From Candidatus Roizmanbacteria bacterium (GTDB lineage: Bacteria; Patescibacteriota; Microgenomatia; UBA1406; GWC2-37-13): a stretch of 32,216 nt of DNA. The notes beneath the pieces are model-generated. The model saw only the letters and a program-made list of their open reading frames with translations. It did no database searches and was not told where the DNA came from. The stretch covers positions 1 to 32,216 of the forward strand of contig JAAXWC010000016.1 in assembly GCA_013335175.1 (NCBI GenBank), read 5' to 3'. Below, piece after piece: positions 12,504-23,625 of the stretch. Position 1 is the stretch's first letter. Each line of letters opens with the position of its first letter. The position numbers were made by a program, and so were the translations under genes.

Positions 12504-14162
12504 CTATTTTCCCGTTTGGCAAGCGGCAATGAAACCGACAAAGATTGGATGTGGTTTCAATGGAAGACTCTTGTACTCCGGATGCCCTTGCGTACCCATG
12601 AAAAATGGATGCACGTCTTTTGGTAACTCAACAATTTCGACAAGATTCTCAGCAACTGAACGAGCAGAAATCACTAACCCGTTTTTTTCAAAATCCTCGG
12701 TAAACTCATTGTTAAATTCATATCTGTGTCGATGTCGTTCACTGGTAAGACCATCTGTATTTTTGATAAAATCTCCTGCTTTTTTGTAAAGATCATATGC
12801 TCGTGTTCCCTGTTTAACCTTCGCTTCCCAGCCCCCTAAACGCATCGTGCCTCCATATGCTCTTCGTTCCATGAGCTCCTTTTGTGAAGGAATTAGATGG
12901 ATAACCGGATGTTTTGATTTTGGATCGTTCTCTGCCGTGTTGGCATCTTTCCATCCAAGGACATCCCTCGCAAAGGAAACACAGGCAAGTTGCATGCCAT
13001 AACACAGTCCTAGATATGGAATTTTTTCTTTTCTTGCATAGGAAGCTGCCGCAATCATTCCTTCTGATCCCCGTTGTCCCCATCCTATCGGAACAATAAT
13101 ACCATCTGGTTTTCCAATACTTTCAACTCCCTCTTTTTCTATTTTTTCTGCATCTATCCAGTGCATTTTTACCTCTACACCTACTTTCCAAGATGCATGA
13201 TCTATCGCGTCAAATAAGGCCGCATAAGAATCTCGTAGTTGATAATCTCCAGTCCCAAAATATTTTCCAACAATTGCAATATCTATTACCTTATCTTTCT
13301 TTGTCTTCACATTTTCAACAAATGCAGCCCATTCCGCAAGCTTTGGTGTTTTCACCTCAAGATGCAGCTTATTCAGAATTTTTTCTGTCATATTTTGTTT
13401 CTCTAACGTAAGAGGAATTTCGTAGACTGTTGCAAGATCAGGGGTAGAGATAATATCCTCCGGGCGCATATTGCAAAAAAGTGCAAAGCGATCTCGACGG
13501 CGCTGATCTATGTATTTTTCTGAACGGGCAATGATAAAATCGGGCTGAATTCCCATTGAGTTAAGTGTTTTTACGGAAAGCTGGGTTGGCTTTGTTTTTG
13601 GTTCACCCAAATGGTTGGGAGTCGGAACATAGCTGACATGGATGTGAATAACATCTCCGGGATGTTTAAGGGTTATAATTCTTGATGCTTCATAATAAAA
13701 AATGTTCTGGTACTCCCCTGCTGTTCCACCGAGTTCGATAAGAACAACATCTGCTTTATTCTTTTTTGCAACCGTTTGGATTCGGTCTATAATTTCATTG
13801 GTTAAATGTGGAATTGCCTCTACATCCTCACCGTTGTACTCAAAACGACGTTCTCGATCAATAACAGTCTGATAGATCTGGCCAATGGTTACAAAGTTCA
13901 TTTTTCCCATTTCCGAACCTAAAAATTTTTCGTATGTTCCGATATCCATGTCTGTCTCTGCGCCATCTTCACACAAAAATGGATCTCCATGTTCCACAGG
14001 ATTTATTGTGCCTGCGTCTATGTTTAAATAGTTCTCGAATTTAATGGGCGTTACCTTATAACCAGCTAATTTAAGAAGTAAACCTACCGATGCAGTCGTT
14101 ACACCCTTTCCGATACCGGAAATAACCCCACCTGAAACAAAAATGTATTTCAAGTTTTGCAT
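12504..14162 (-). CDS. pyrG: CTP synthase
   Basis: A 552-aa full-length enzyme converting UTP to CTP with ATP and glutamine. The synthetase domain starts with KYIFVSGGVISGIGKG (5-20, P-loop) and has the conserved FENYLNIDAGTINPVEHGD. The class I glutamine amidotransferase domain has nucleophile C387 in YLGLCYGMQ (most enzymes read LGICLGMQ) and the H527/E529 pair in GTQGHPEY. The oxyanion-loop region reads VPIGWGQRG where VPGGFGxRG is usual, a mild divergence. A TATAAT box lies 5 nt upstream of the ATG, giving it its own promoter. rplS and yraN follow. Confidence 0.97.
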   Translation of the reverse strand: MQNLKYIFVSGGVISGIGKGVTTASVGLLLKLAGYKVTPIKFENYLNIDAGTINPVEHGDPFLCEDGAETDMDIGTYEKFLGSEMGKMNFVTIGQIYQTVIDRERRFEYNGEDVEAIPHLTNEIIDRIQTVAKKNKADVVLIELGGTAGEYQNIFYYEASRIITLKHPGDVIHIHVSYVPTPNHLGEPKTKPTQLSVKTLNSMGIQPDFIIARSEKYIDQRRRDRFALFCNMRPEDIISTPDLATVYEIPLTLEKQNMTEKILNKLHLEVKTPKLAEWAAFVENVKTKKDKVIDIAIVGKYFGTGDYQLRDSYAALFDAIDHASWKVGVEVKMHWIDAEKIEKEGVESIGKPDGIIVPIGWGQRGSEGMIAAASYARKEKIPYLGLCYGMQLACVSFARDVLGWKDANTAENDPKSKHPVIHLIPSQKELMERRAYGGTMRLGGWEAKVKQGTRAYDLYKKAGDFIKNTDGLTSERHRHRYEFNNEFTEDFEKNGLVISARSVAENLVEIVELPKDVHPFFMGTQGHPEYKSLPLKPHPIFVGFIAACQTGK

Positions 14163-14167
14163 ATCCT

Positions 14168-14173
14168 ATTATA
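14168..14173 (-). promoter_or_regulatory. -10 box of pyrG, near-leaderless
   Basis: On the minus strand TATAAT is followed by AGGAT and then the ATG at 14162. A start about 7 nt downstream of the hexamer falls inside the ATG region, so the transcript has essentially no leader. It lies in the 43-nt gap between topA and pyrG. Confidence 0.45.
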
Positions 14174-14205
14174 CACAAGGAAACTTTTTAACAAGGGGAA
14201 AATTG

Positions 14206-16323
14206 TCATTCCTGACTCCGATCTTCCTTCACGTTCTTCTTCGTCACTTTTTTCTTTGTCTTTGGTTTTACTTCCACCACGTTCCGTGTTTGTTTTTTCT
14301 CTGGTGCTTTTGCGTCTTTCAATGCCCACGCGGAGAAATCGCATTTTGGCCATTTTTCACATCCATAAAACCGTTTCTTTGATTTTGAATATCGTACCGC
14401 GATTTTTCCGCCACACTTTGGACAGGTATAATTGTTGACAAACTGCAAAAATGGTTTGGTGTTTTTGCACTCAGGATATTTGCTACAGGCATAAAACTTG
14501 CCAAAACGAGAAAATCGGACCACAAGCGGAGCTCCGCACTTATCGCAGGGTTCGCTCACTTCTTCTTCTACATCAATAACTTTCGTATCTTTTTTTTGAA
14601 CAATGAGTTCCTCTTGAAAGGGTTTATAGAAATCGGTTAAAAATGCGACAATGTTATTTTTTCCCTCAGCAATTAAATCCATAGATTCCTCCATCTGAGC
14701 GGTAAAATCCAAGTTAAAAAGTTGTGGGAATGATTGCGATAAGTATTCCGATATGCTTTCACCGAGTTTTGTTGGAGAAAAATAGCGGTTTTGTTTTTCA
14801 ATATAGTTTTTTTCCTGAACCAGCGAAATGATTGGCGCGTAGGTTGAAGGACGTCCAATCCCCTTTTCTTCAAGAATCTTGATAAGCGACGCCTCGTTGT
14901 ATCGCGGCGGAGCCTTTGTGCTTAGTTCTTGAATTTCAAACTCACTCAAGGAAACAGGATCGCCAACCTTGAAACTAACCGCAGCAGAATGTTTTGCGGC
15001 AAAATCCGGCTGAGCAACTCGCAAAAATCCATCAAATAATACCTGCTGGTACTCCGATTCATAGGTGTACTGTTTCTTTGAAGTAATTTCTACTTTTGTA
15101 GTCTTTATAGATGCCTCTTTCATCTGTGTCGCTACCGCTCTATTAAAAATAAGATCGTATAAACGTTTTTGATTTAAGTTTAGTTTTTCGAGTTTATCTA
15201 CATTTTGTTCAAGTTTTGTGGGACGAATAGCCTCGTGTGCTTCTTGTGCCATTTTTGATTTTGTTTTATACCCGCGTGGTTTTTCCAAAGCATATTCCTC
15301 TCCATAGGCCGTTTTAATATAATCTTTTGCTTTAAAAACAAACTGTGTAGAAAGATTAAACGAATCAGTTCGGTGATAGGTAATTAACCCGCGTTCGTAC
15401 AGATCCTGAGCAAGACGCATTGTCATTTTAGATGAAAAACCATGCCGAATAAACGCATCTTGCTGCAATAAAGACGTTGTATAGGGAGGCGGAGGAAATC
15501 GGGAGGAGATATCTTCCCGAACATTCGTTATTTCAAATGTATCCGAAACCTCTTCTTTTTGAATTTCTAGGGCTTTTTCTGGCGAAATAATAGTTTTTGT
15601 GTAGGTATATTCTCCGGCAAATAAACTGAGTTTAAAGGATTGTTCTACCGGTTCATCCTGAAGTTTAATGAGTTTCGCTCGCAACGGTTCTCCAGCAATA
15701 AAATTACCATAAAGCTGGCAATATGGCTCTAAAGAGAAAGCGCGTATTTCTTTCTCCCGCTCGACCACCAGGCGCAGTGCAACTGTCTGAACACGACCGG
15801 CTGACAACCAGTTTTTTCCCATTTTTTTCCATAATAAGGGAGATAATTCGTACCCTACAATTCGATCTAAAATACGACGTGCCTGTTGTGCCTTAACAAG
15901 TTCTGTTCGCAGTGTTGCAGGGTGCTCTAATGCCTCTTGAAGAGCATGTGCCGTAATTTCGTGAAATACAATTCGTTTGAGTTTTCCGTCTCCCAGAAGA
16001 TTGAAATCCGGCCATTCTTCTTTGATAAACCCAAGGATATAGGCTACATGATAGGAAATAGACTCTCCCTCTCGGTCAGGATCTGTTGCTAAGTAAATTT
16101 GATCGTGCTCTTTTACCAGTTCTCGCAGTTTCGCGACAACCTTTTCTTTATTTTTCATTATTTCGTAATCTGGCTTAAACTGATGTGTGTAGTCTATAGA
16201 CATTGTCTTTCCCGGGAGGTCTCGAATATGCCCCATGGTAGCATAGACAAAAAAATCCTGATCTTTGAGAATTCGATTAAATGTACGAGCTTTGGTTGGC
16301 GATTCGACTATTATAAGAGCCAT
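14206..16323 (-). CDS. topA: DNA topoisomerase I (type IA)
   Basis: A 705-aa enzyme relaxing negatively supercoiled DNA. The Toprim domain begins ALIIVESPTKA with E7, and DPDRE is at 81-85. The active-site tyrosine is Y316 in GLITYHRTDS, where bacterial TopA more often reads GLITYMRTDS. EKGIGRPSTYAPII marks the later core motif. Two C-terminal zinc ribbons follow (CDKC...CSKYPEC and CPKC...CEKWPKC), then a lysine-rich tail. The final codons (RSQE, stop) lie in sequence resembling the GTCATTCC-type dispersed repeat, so the repeat may have contributed the C-terminus. It lies directly downstream of the atp operon and probably has its own -10 there. Confidence 0.97.
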   Translation of the reverse strand: MALIIVESPTKARTFNRILKDQDFFVYATMGHIRDLPGKTMSIDYTHQFKPDYEIMKNKEKVVAKLRELVKEHDQIYLATDPDREGESISYHVAYILGFIKEEWPDFNLLGDGKLKRIVFHEITAHALQEALEHPATLRTELVKAQQARRILDRIVGYELSPLLWKKMGKNWLSAGRVQTVALRLVVEREKEIRAFSLEPYCQLYGNFIAGEPLRAKLIKLQDEPVEQSFKLSLFAGEYTYTKTIISPEKALEIQKEEVSDTFEITNVREDISSRFPPPPYTTSLLQQDAFIRHGFSSKMTMRLAQDLYERGLITYHRTDSFNLSTQFVFKAKDYIKTAYGEEYALEKPRGYKTKSKMAQEAHEAIRPTKLEQNVDKLEKLNLNQKRLYDLIFNRAVATQMKEASIKTTKVEITSKKQYTYESEYQQVLFDGFLRVAQPDFAAKHSAAVSFKVGDPVSLSEFEIQELSTKAPPRYNEASLIKILEEKGIGRPSTYAPIISLVQEKNYIEKQNRYFSPTKLGESISEYLSQSFPQLFNLDFTAQMEESMDLIAEGKNNIVAFLTDFYKPFQEELIVQKKDTKVIDVEEEVSEPCDKCGAPLVVRFSRFGKFYACSKYPECKNTKPFLQFVNNYTCPKCGGKIAVRYSKSKKRFYGCEKWPKCDFSAWALKDAKAPEKKQTRNVVEVKPKTKKKVTKKNVKEDRSQE

Positions 16324-16339
16324 AAAAAAAGTGTTTTAA

Positions 16340-18174
<1,835 letters not shown>

Positions 18175-18207
18175 TTAATATAATTAGTAATTTGAAATTT
18201 TGTATTT

Positions 18208-19065
18208 TCAAGCCTCTACCGACTCCTTTGCGGTAATCATGTCGAGCAATTCATAGGTAATCTTTTCCTGACGCAATCGATTCCGTGTTAAAGTTAAATC
18301 ATACATTACTTCTGTTGCATTGTCGGTGGCATTTTTCATGGCTATCATACGAGAAGAGTGCTCTGCTGCCTCAGTATTTAATATAGCCGTTCTAATTTTT
18401 TCCTCTAAAAAGCTCTGTAACAGATGATCTACCAATTCTATCGGATTTGGCTCAATGGTATACTCATTTTCCTCTTGCTGCGAAGCTTTTCCCTCCGCAG
18501 TATACTCTAGAGAAAACGGTAAAAATAGCTCCCTCTTTGGTTCCGACCGTAAGGTAGAAATAAATGAATTGTATACTAAATACACGCTCTCATATTTGTC
18601 CTCAAAATAGTGTTTTAAGGCTAGCTCAAATATGGCAGCTGTATCCATTGCTCCAACGTGCTCTGAAAAGTCAGCTATGATAGGTGCTCCCATCAGACTC
18701 ACAAACACTGCGCCTTTTTTACCGACAGTAATAAAATCTGTTTTTTTAAAATCTACTTCTTTTAAAAGAACTCGGAACAAATTCATATTAAATGCTCCAC
18801 AAAGACCTTTATGCGACGTAAACAAAATCATTAAACTTCGGCCGTTGTTCTCTGTGTGTGTTACGAGAAGATTACTGAGCGAAATATCGACCGTCGGTAG
18901 GAGCCGCGAAACAATTTCCTCAAGACCTGTTTTGTACGGTCTTCCCTGCAAGGCAACCTCCTGGGCTTTTTTCATTTTCACCGCAGAAACAAGCTGCATC
19001 GCCTTGGTTATTTTTTTTACGTTTCCTACTGATTTAATTTTTTTTCGAACTTCTCGTAGATTCAT
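18208..19065 (-). CDS. atpG: ATP synthase F1 subunit gamma
   Basis: A 285-aa rotor-shaft subunit. The N-terminal helix MNLREVRKKIKSVGNVKKIT and KAMQLVSAVKMKKAQ, the mid-protein SHKGLCGAFN, and the C-terminal helix with AMKNATDNATEVMYDLTLTR and NRLRQEKITYELLDM are all diagnostic. It begins right after a 178-nt spacer from atpA that is filled with hairpin repeats, the longest spacer in the operon. Confidence 0.96.
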   Translation of the reverse strand: MNLREVRKKIKSVGNVKKITKAMQLVSAVKMKKAQEVALQGRPYKTGLEEIVSRLLPTVDISLSNLLVTHTENNGRSLMILFTSHKGLCGAFNMNLFRVLLKEVDFKKTDFITVGKKGAVFVSLMGAPIIADFSEHVGAMDTAAIFELALKHYFEDKYESVYLVYNSFISTLRSEPKRELFLPFSLEYTAEGKASQQEENEYTIEPNPIELVDHLLQSFLEEKIRTAILNTEAAEHSSRMIAMKNATDNATEVMYDLTLTRNRLRQEKITYELLDMITAKESVEA

Positions 19066-19070
19066 GTATC

Positions 19071-19231
19071 GTGATCATTCCGGACTTGACCTGCCTGCAA
19101 CGACTTGCTTGCATAGCGGACACGGTCCGAAAAATATTAAATTTAAAAATACTGGATCCTGAATCAAGGTACCATTGTATAGACCCTGAACTAAATTCAG
19201 GGTGACAACATTCTATTGTCAGTTCAGGATG
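19071..19231. repeat. Cluster of dispersed palindromic repeats between atpA and atpG
   Basis: Two kinds of unit are visible. The first (about 19075-19131) begins CATTCCGGACTTGAC and ends GGTCCGAA, so its ends are inverted copies. The second is the hairpin ACCCTGAA-CTAAA-TTCAGGGT (19183-19203) followed by GTGACAACA, flanked by partial copies CCTGAATCA and TCAGGATGACA. Similar GTCATTCCGG and CAGGRTGAC fragments recur at 14210, 21500 and 22754. Nothing codes here. Confidence 0.6.
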
Positions 19232-19243
19232 ACAAAAACTTTT

Positions 19244-20743
19244 TTATTTTACCAACTCTTTTACAAATTTTTCCAATTCTTTTTCTTCTTCTTCACCTAA
19301 TATTTTTTTATCGTTTATCTTTTCTAATAATTTTTTGCCTCTCGTGTGAAGTGCTTCTACTAATTTACCTTCAAAAATCTCGACTTCTTCTACTGGCAAA
19401 GCATCAAGATAGCCTCCTTTAGCGGCCCAAATTATTGCTACCTGAGTGGCGAGATCATACGGATTATTCTTCTTCTGGCGAAGAATCTGCGACATACGAG
19501 CACCTCGGCCAAGAAGTGATTTTGTTTCTTCATCTAAATCTCCTTCAAACTGAGCAAAGGCTGCTTTTTCTCGATACTGTGCAAGATCCAACTTCAATCT
19601 ACCGGCTACCTGCTTCATTGCTTTCGCCTGAGCGGTTGCTCCCACACGGGAAACAGAAACGCCGACATTAATAGCTGGACGGATACCTGAATTGAATAAA
19701 TCAGATTCAAGGAAAATTTGTCCATCCGTAATGGAAATGACATTTGTCGGGATATATGCGGAAACATCATTTTCCAGTGTTTCAATAATTGGCAAAGCAG
19801 TTATTGATCCTCCACCGTACTCTTCAGTTACACGACAGGATCGCTCTAAAAGTCGGGAATGGAGATAAAAAACATCTCCTGGATAGGCCTCACGCCCTGC
19901 AGGTCTTCGAAGAATAAGCGAAATCTGTCGATACGCATACGCGTGTTTTGTAAGATCATCATAAATCACCAAAACATCTTTCCCTTTGTCGAGGAAGTAT
20001 TCTGCAATTGCAGTTGCACTATACGGCGCGATGTACTGTTGAGATGCAGGATCTGCGGCTGCGGCAGATACAACTATAGAATAATCCATTGCTTTGTTTT
20101 CTTTTAACAATTCAACCAATCCTGCGACTTTTGAATTTTTCTGACCAATCGCACAGTAAATACAAATAACATTTTGACCTTTCTGACTCAAGATCGTATC
20201 AATTGCAATGGTTGTTTTACCCGTGCCGCGATCTCCAATAATAAGTTCTCGCTGTCCTCTTCCTATGGGGATAAGAGCATCGATTGCTTTTATACCAGTT
20301 TGAAGCGGTACCGTTACTGACTTTCGTGCTACAACACCGGGAGCCATTTTTTCTACCGGATACAACGTATCTGCTTTTATAGGGCTACCTCCGTCTATTA
20401 CCTCACCAAGGGGATTTACTACTCGACCAATAATTTCGTCTGAGACGGGAACTGAAAGCGTTTTACCGGTTGCCTTCGCAAGATCTCCAAACTGAAGTGA
20501 TAAATAATTTCCGAGTACAATTGCACCGACCTGATCTTCTAAAAGATCAATAACCATAGCCGTAACGCCGGAGTCAAAAGTAATCATTTCACCATACGAT
20601 ACATTATCCAGTCCTTTTAGGGTAATAACGCCATCTTTTACTTCGGTAACCCATCCTATCTCCTCTGTTTTTACATTAGGATGATAAGAATCAATTTCTT
20701 TTTCTATATCTTGTACGTTTTGATCAATAATTTTCATAGACAT
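19244..20743 (-). CDS. atpA: ATP synthase F1 subunit alpha
   Basis: A 499-aa non-catalytic nucleotide-binding subunit. Walker A GDRGTGKT is at 170-177, with conserved SVSRVGATAQAKAMKQVAG (Arg finger region) and the RGARMSQILRQ stretch. The N-terminal helix that docks the delta subunit (about residues 5-20, DQNVQDIEKEIDSY) is still present even though delta lacks its partner domain. The ATG overlaps atpH by 20 bases; a second Met three residues in is equally possible. Confidence 0.97.
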   Translation of the reverse strand: MSMKIIDQNVQDIEKEIDSYHPNVKTEEIGWVTEVKDGVITLKGLDNVSYGEMITFDSGVTAMVIDLLEDQVGAIVLGNYLSLQFGDLAKATGKTLSVPVSDEIIGRVVNPLGEVIDGGSPIKADTLYPVEKMAPGVVARKSVTVPLQTGIKAIDALIPIGRGQRELIIGDRGTGKTTIAIDTILSQKGQNVICIYCAIGQKNSKVAGLVELLKENKAMDYSIVVSAAAADPASQQYIAPYSATAIAEYFLDKGKDVLVIYDDLTKHAYAYRQISLILRRPAGREAYPGDVFYLHSRLLERSCRVTEEYGGGSITALPIIETLENDVSAYIPTNVISITDGQIFLESDLFNSGIRPAINVGVSVSRVGATAQAKAMKQVAGRLKLDLAQYREKAAFAQFEGDLDEETKSLLGRGARMSQILRQKKNNPYDLATQVAIIWAAKGGYLDALPVEEVEIFEGKLVEALHTRGKKLLEKINDKKILGEEEEKELEKFVKELVK

Positions 20744-20948
20744 GATATTTTAAATTTTGTAACCCTTGGGACAACGAAAGATCGATAAGCTTCGTATCAT
20801 AACGGATCACGACTCCGGCAAGCAGATCCTCTAAAACGACATTTTTGATCTCCCGTTCTCTCAGAACAGGAAAATGTGCGACGACAGTTTTAATTTCCTG
20901 TTCGTCTAACTGATATGGTGAATAAATGACTCCCAATTTTTTTGACAT
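20724..20948 (-). CDS. atpH: ATP synthase subunit delta, C-terminal domain only
   Basis: Only 74 residues, against about 175-180 in typical delta/OSCP. What is present matches the C-terminal part: LGVIYSPYQLDEQEIKTVV, then EDLLAGVVIRYDTKLIDLSL (the GGxxxxxGdxviDxS signature) and SQGLQNLK. The six-helix N-terminal domain that binds the top of F1 is missing, and the atpF stop is only 17 nt upstream, so no longer start exists. The b subunit is of normal length and shows no fusion. Either the peripheral stalk is built differently or the lost domain is encoded elsewhere. Confidence 0.8.
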   Translation of the reverse strand: MSKKLGVIYSPYQLDEQEIKTVVAHFPVLREREIKNVVLEDLLAGVVIRYDTKLIDLSLSQGLQNLKYHVYENY

Positions 20949-20965
20949 ATATTTCTTGATAGTAA

Positions 20966-21466
20966 TTATCTCAAAACATCTTTCGACATATTTTCGACAA
21001 TATGTGCGGTTAGTTTGCGTTGAACATCGGGAGTTAAGTAATCTTTCATCGCTTTCATTACGATCGAAAGACTCAACTCGAGTGTTTTATCTTTGAGTTC
21101 TGCATACATTTCTGCCTTTTCTTGTTCTATTTGTTTATGAGCCTTCGCAATAATGTCATCTGCTTCCTTTTTTGCGTCGGAAACGATACTTGCTTTCACC
21201 TCTTCACCTACTTTTTTGGCCTCTTTTACCAACTGATCCCGCTCTTTTCGCACTGTCTGGCGAAGGGATACTTCGTCTTCAGCGAGTTTAGCTTCACGCT
21301 TTTGGGCGTCGGCTAAAAGGCGTTCACGTTCTGCTTCTTTTGATTTTTCTGCTTTTATTGTCTTTACCAAAGGTTTGGCAATATATTTTGAAAAAACAAA
21401 AAAGAAAACTCCAAAATTTATAAGTTGAGCGATCAGCAATGCTGGCTCTATCCCTAATTTTTCCAT
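20966..21466 (-). CDS. atpF: ATP synthase F0 subunit b
   Basis: A 166-aa peripheral-stalk subunit. One N-terminal membrane helix (about 8-30, ALLIAQLINFGVFFFVFSKY) is followed by a long charged coiled coil rich in A, E and K (about 35-140). The length is normal for b, with no fused delta domain. It is preceded by a 103-nt spacer holding a palindromic repeat. Confidence 0.93.
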   Translation of the reverse strand: MEKLGIEPALLIAQLINFGVFFFVFSKYIAKPLVKTIKAEKSKEAERERLLADAQKREAKLAEDEVSLRQTVRKERDQLVKEAKKVGEEVKASIVSDAKKEADDIIAKAHKQIEQEKAEMYAELKDKTLELSLSIVMKAMKDYLTPDVQRKLTAHIVENMSKDVLR

Positions 21467-21499
21467 TTATTCTTTTACTTGATATTATTAATTAAGCTT

Positions 21500-21563
21500 T
21501 TGTCATGCCCGCTCGACCGGAATCGACCTTAAGAACGATTGACTCGGCAAGCGACAATGACAA
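21500..21563. repeat. Dispersed palindromic repeat between atpE and atpF
   Basis: Perfect 7-bp ends, TTGTCAT (21500-21506) and ATGACAA (21557-21563), enclose an imperfect palindrome with CCGGAATCGACC in the middle. The ends match the GTCATTCC-type units seen elsewhere in this operon. It would form a long mRNA hairpin right after the c-subunit gene. Confidence 0.6.
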
Positions 21564-21569
21564 TGCTGT

Positions 21570-22543
<974 letters not shown>

Positions 22544-22569
<26 letters not shown>

Positions 22570-22843
22570 CTTGAACCAATTTTATTAAGTTGTAAATACT
22601 CGAAATTGCGCCGAACACGATACCTAAAATAGTTAACAACGGCTTCGTCCTAAAAATAGAATCTAAATATATCCCCCCGAAAACACCAATCAGGAGGGGA
22701 ATTAACAGATAATACCCTATATTTATATAAGGTGCAAGTGGCTTTATCTTATTGTCGTTCCGGCTTGTCCGGAACCGACTTTTTTCCTCATCTTTACTCT
22801 TTATATGGCCGTGTCTATCGATATATGATATATCTTTTTTCAT
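22544..22843 (-). CDS. AtpZ/AtpI-like ATP synthase-associated membrane protein
   Basis: A 99-aa protein with two membrane helices (about 45-66 and 72-93): YYLLIPLLIGVFGGIYLDSI is the typical G-rich first helix, followed by KPLLTILGIVFGAISSIYNL. AtpI/AtpZ proteins assist c-ring assembly or carry cations and stand first in atp operons, as here. I start at the ATG at 22843, because the ATG at 22849 lies inside the -10 box and could not be transcribed. The charged N-terminal tail contains a palindromic repeat encoding RFRTSRNDN, apparently inserted in frame. Confidence 0.82.
22754..22779. repeat. Palindromic repeat inside atpZ
   Basis: GTCGTTCCGG (22754-22763), loop CTTGT, and CCGGAACCGAC (22769-22779) form a hairpin with 6 perfect inner pairs. 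It belongs to the GTCATTCCGG-type units of the atp spacers but lies within coding sequence, giving the stretch R-F-R-T-S-R-N-D-N in the cytoplasmic tail of AtpZ. This recalls Rickettsia palindromic elements inside genes. Confidence 0.6.
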
Positions 22844-22847
22844 AGTC

Positions 22848-22876
22848 ATTGTATCATTCTACCAAAGGATAGTCAA
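22848..22876 (-). promoter_or_regulatory. Promoter of the atp operon
   Basis: On the minus strand, TTGACT (22871-22876), 17 bp, TACAAT (22848-22853) preceded by TGA (extended -10). It is one of the best sigma-70 matches in the window. The expected start lies near 22841-22843, on the second ATG, so the atpZ transcript is leaderless. Confidence 0.75.
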
Positions 22877-22916
22877 CGCCACCAAATTAAAAATATATCA
22901 ATATAAATACCCCACC

Positions 22917-23618
22917 TTAATTCTTTTTGCTAATCAGCAAAAAAATAGATGGTCTATTAAAACGTAAATCAGAATATTTTTTATGTTGAATGTATGTCTT
23001 ATTTAAAACGGCTTCAACTTGAATTTGAATATCTATACCTTTTTGTTCTAAAACATTTAGTATGTCTATGATAGTTTGACGCTCTGCTTCAGGTAAATAC
23101 TGCAACTCAACAATCAATACTCCATTTGTTTTTAATACTCGAAGAGCCTCCGGTAGAATTGCGGTTGCCTGTGCTAGACTATCAATTGTATTACGTGTGA
23201 ATATGGAATCGAAATGAGCATCGGTAAACGGTAGTTCTTCTTTTCCTACATCAACTTTAATAAAATTAGATTCCAGTTGTTCCCTTGAATCTACATTAAT
23301 GAGTTGCTGTACGTCCACAATACCTGCTAATTCATCCACTCCTCCTGACCCAATATCGAGGACTTTTCCTTGCAGTTTTTGTTTTAATAAATCAGTTCTT
23401 TCCAATGCTGACACAGTTTCATATTCTGAATTTCCAGGGATGTCAGGATTTGCAGTTAGAGGCTTTTCTTGATTCAACTCATCCATCATATACTTCCTAA
23501 CTAATTCACTTTGACGAATGCTATTCGGCCATAACTCTTCATATGTCTGTACTGCTGACTTTATACTAGGGTACTTTTCGATTACACTGGATACATTATC
23601 GTTTTCTTGATTTTCCAT
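22917..23618 (-). CDS. Class I SAM-dependent methyltransferase
   Basis: A 233-aa soluble protein. Motif I is VLDIGSGG (86-93) for SAM binding, with an acidic residue after beta-2 (NVDS, D110), then VDVGKEELPFTDAHFDSIF (motif post-II/III of the Methyltransf_11 type) and LPEALRVLKTNGVLIVELQY. The first 75 residues are a helical extension without known motif. The substrate is unknown. It begins 7 nt after the dnaE stop on the same strand, so it is probably co-transcribed with dnaE. Confidence 0.85.
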   Translation of the reverse strand: MENQENDNVSSVIEKYPSIKSAVQTYEELWPNSIRQSELVRKYMMDELNQEKPLTANPDIPGNSEYETVSALERTDLLKQKLQGKVLDIGSGGVDELAGIVDVQQLINVDSREQLESNFIKVDVGKEELPFTDAHFDSIFTRNTIDSLAQATAILPEALRVLKTNGVLIVELQYLPEAERQTIIDILNVLEQKGIDIQIQVEAVLNKTYIQHKKYSDLRFNRPSIFLLISKKN

Positions 23619-23625
23619 AAAATAT

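Noticed and set aside
14143-14438. Plus-strand frames of 79 and 93 aa at the topA/pyrG junction
   Set aside because: Antisense to topA; phenylalanine/leucine-rich because they oppose its lysine-rich tail.
19244-20743. Plus-strand frames antisense to the atp genes and dnaE
   Set aside because: Shadows of strongly conserved genes; no independent start signals or domains.
22847-22849. Upstream ATG as the start of atpZ
   Set aside because: It overlaps the -10 box TACAAT of the best promoter in the region, so it would not be in the mRNA; the ATG at 22843 fits.
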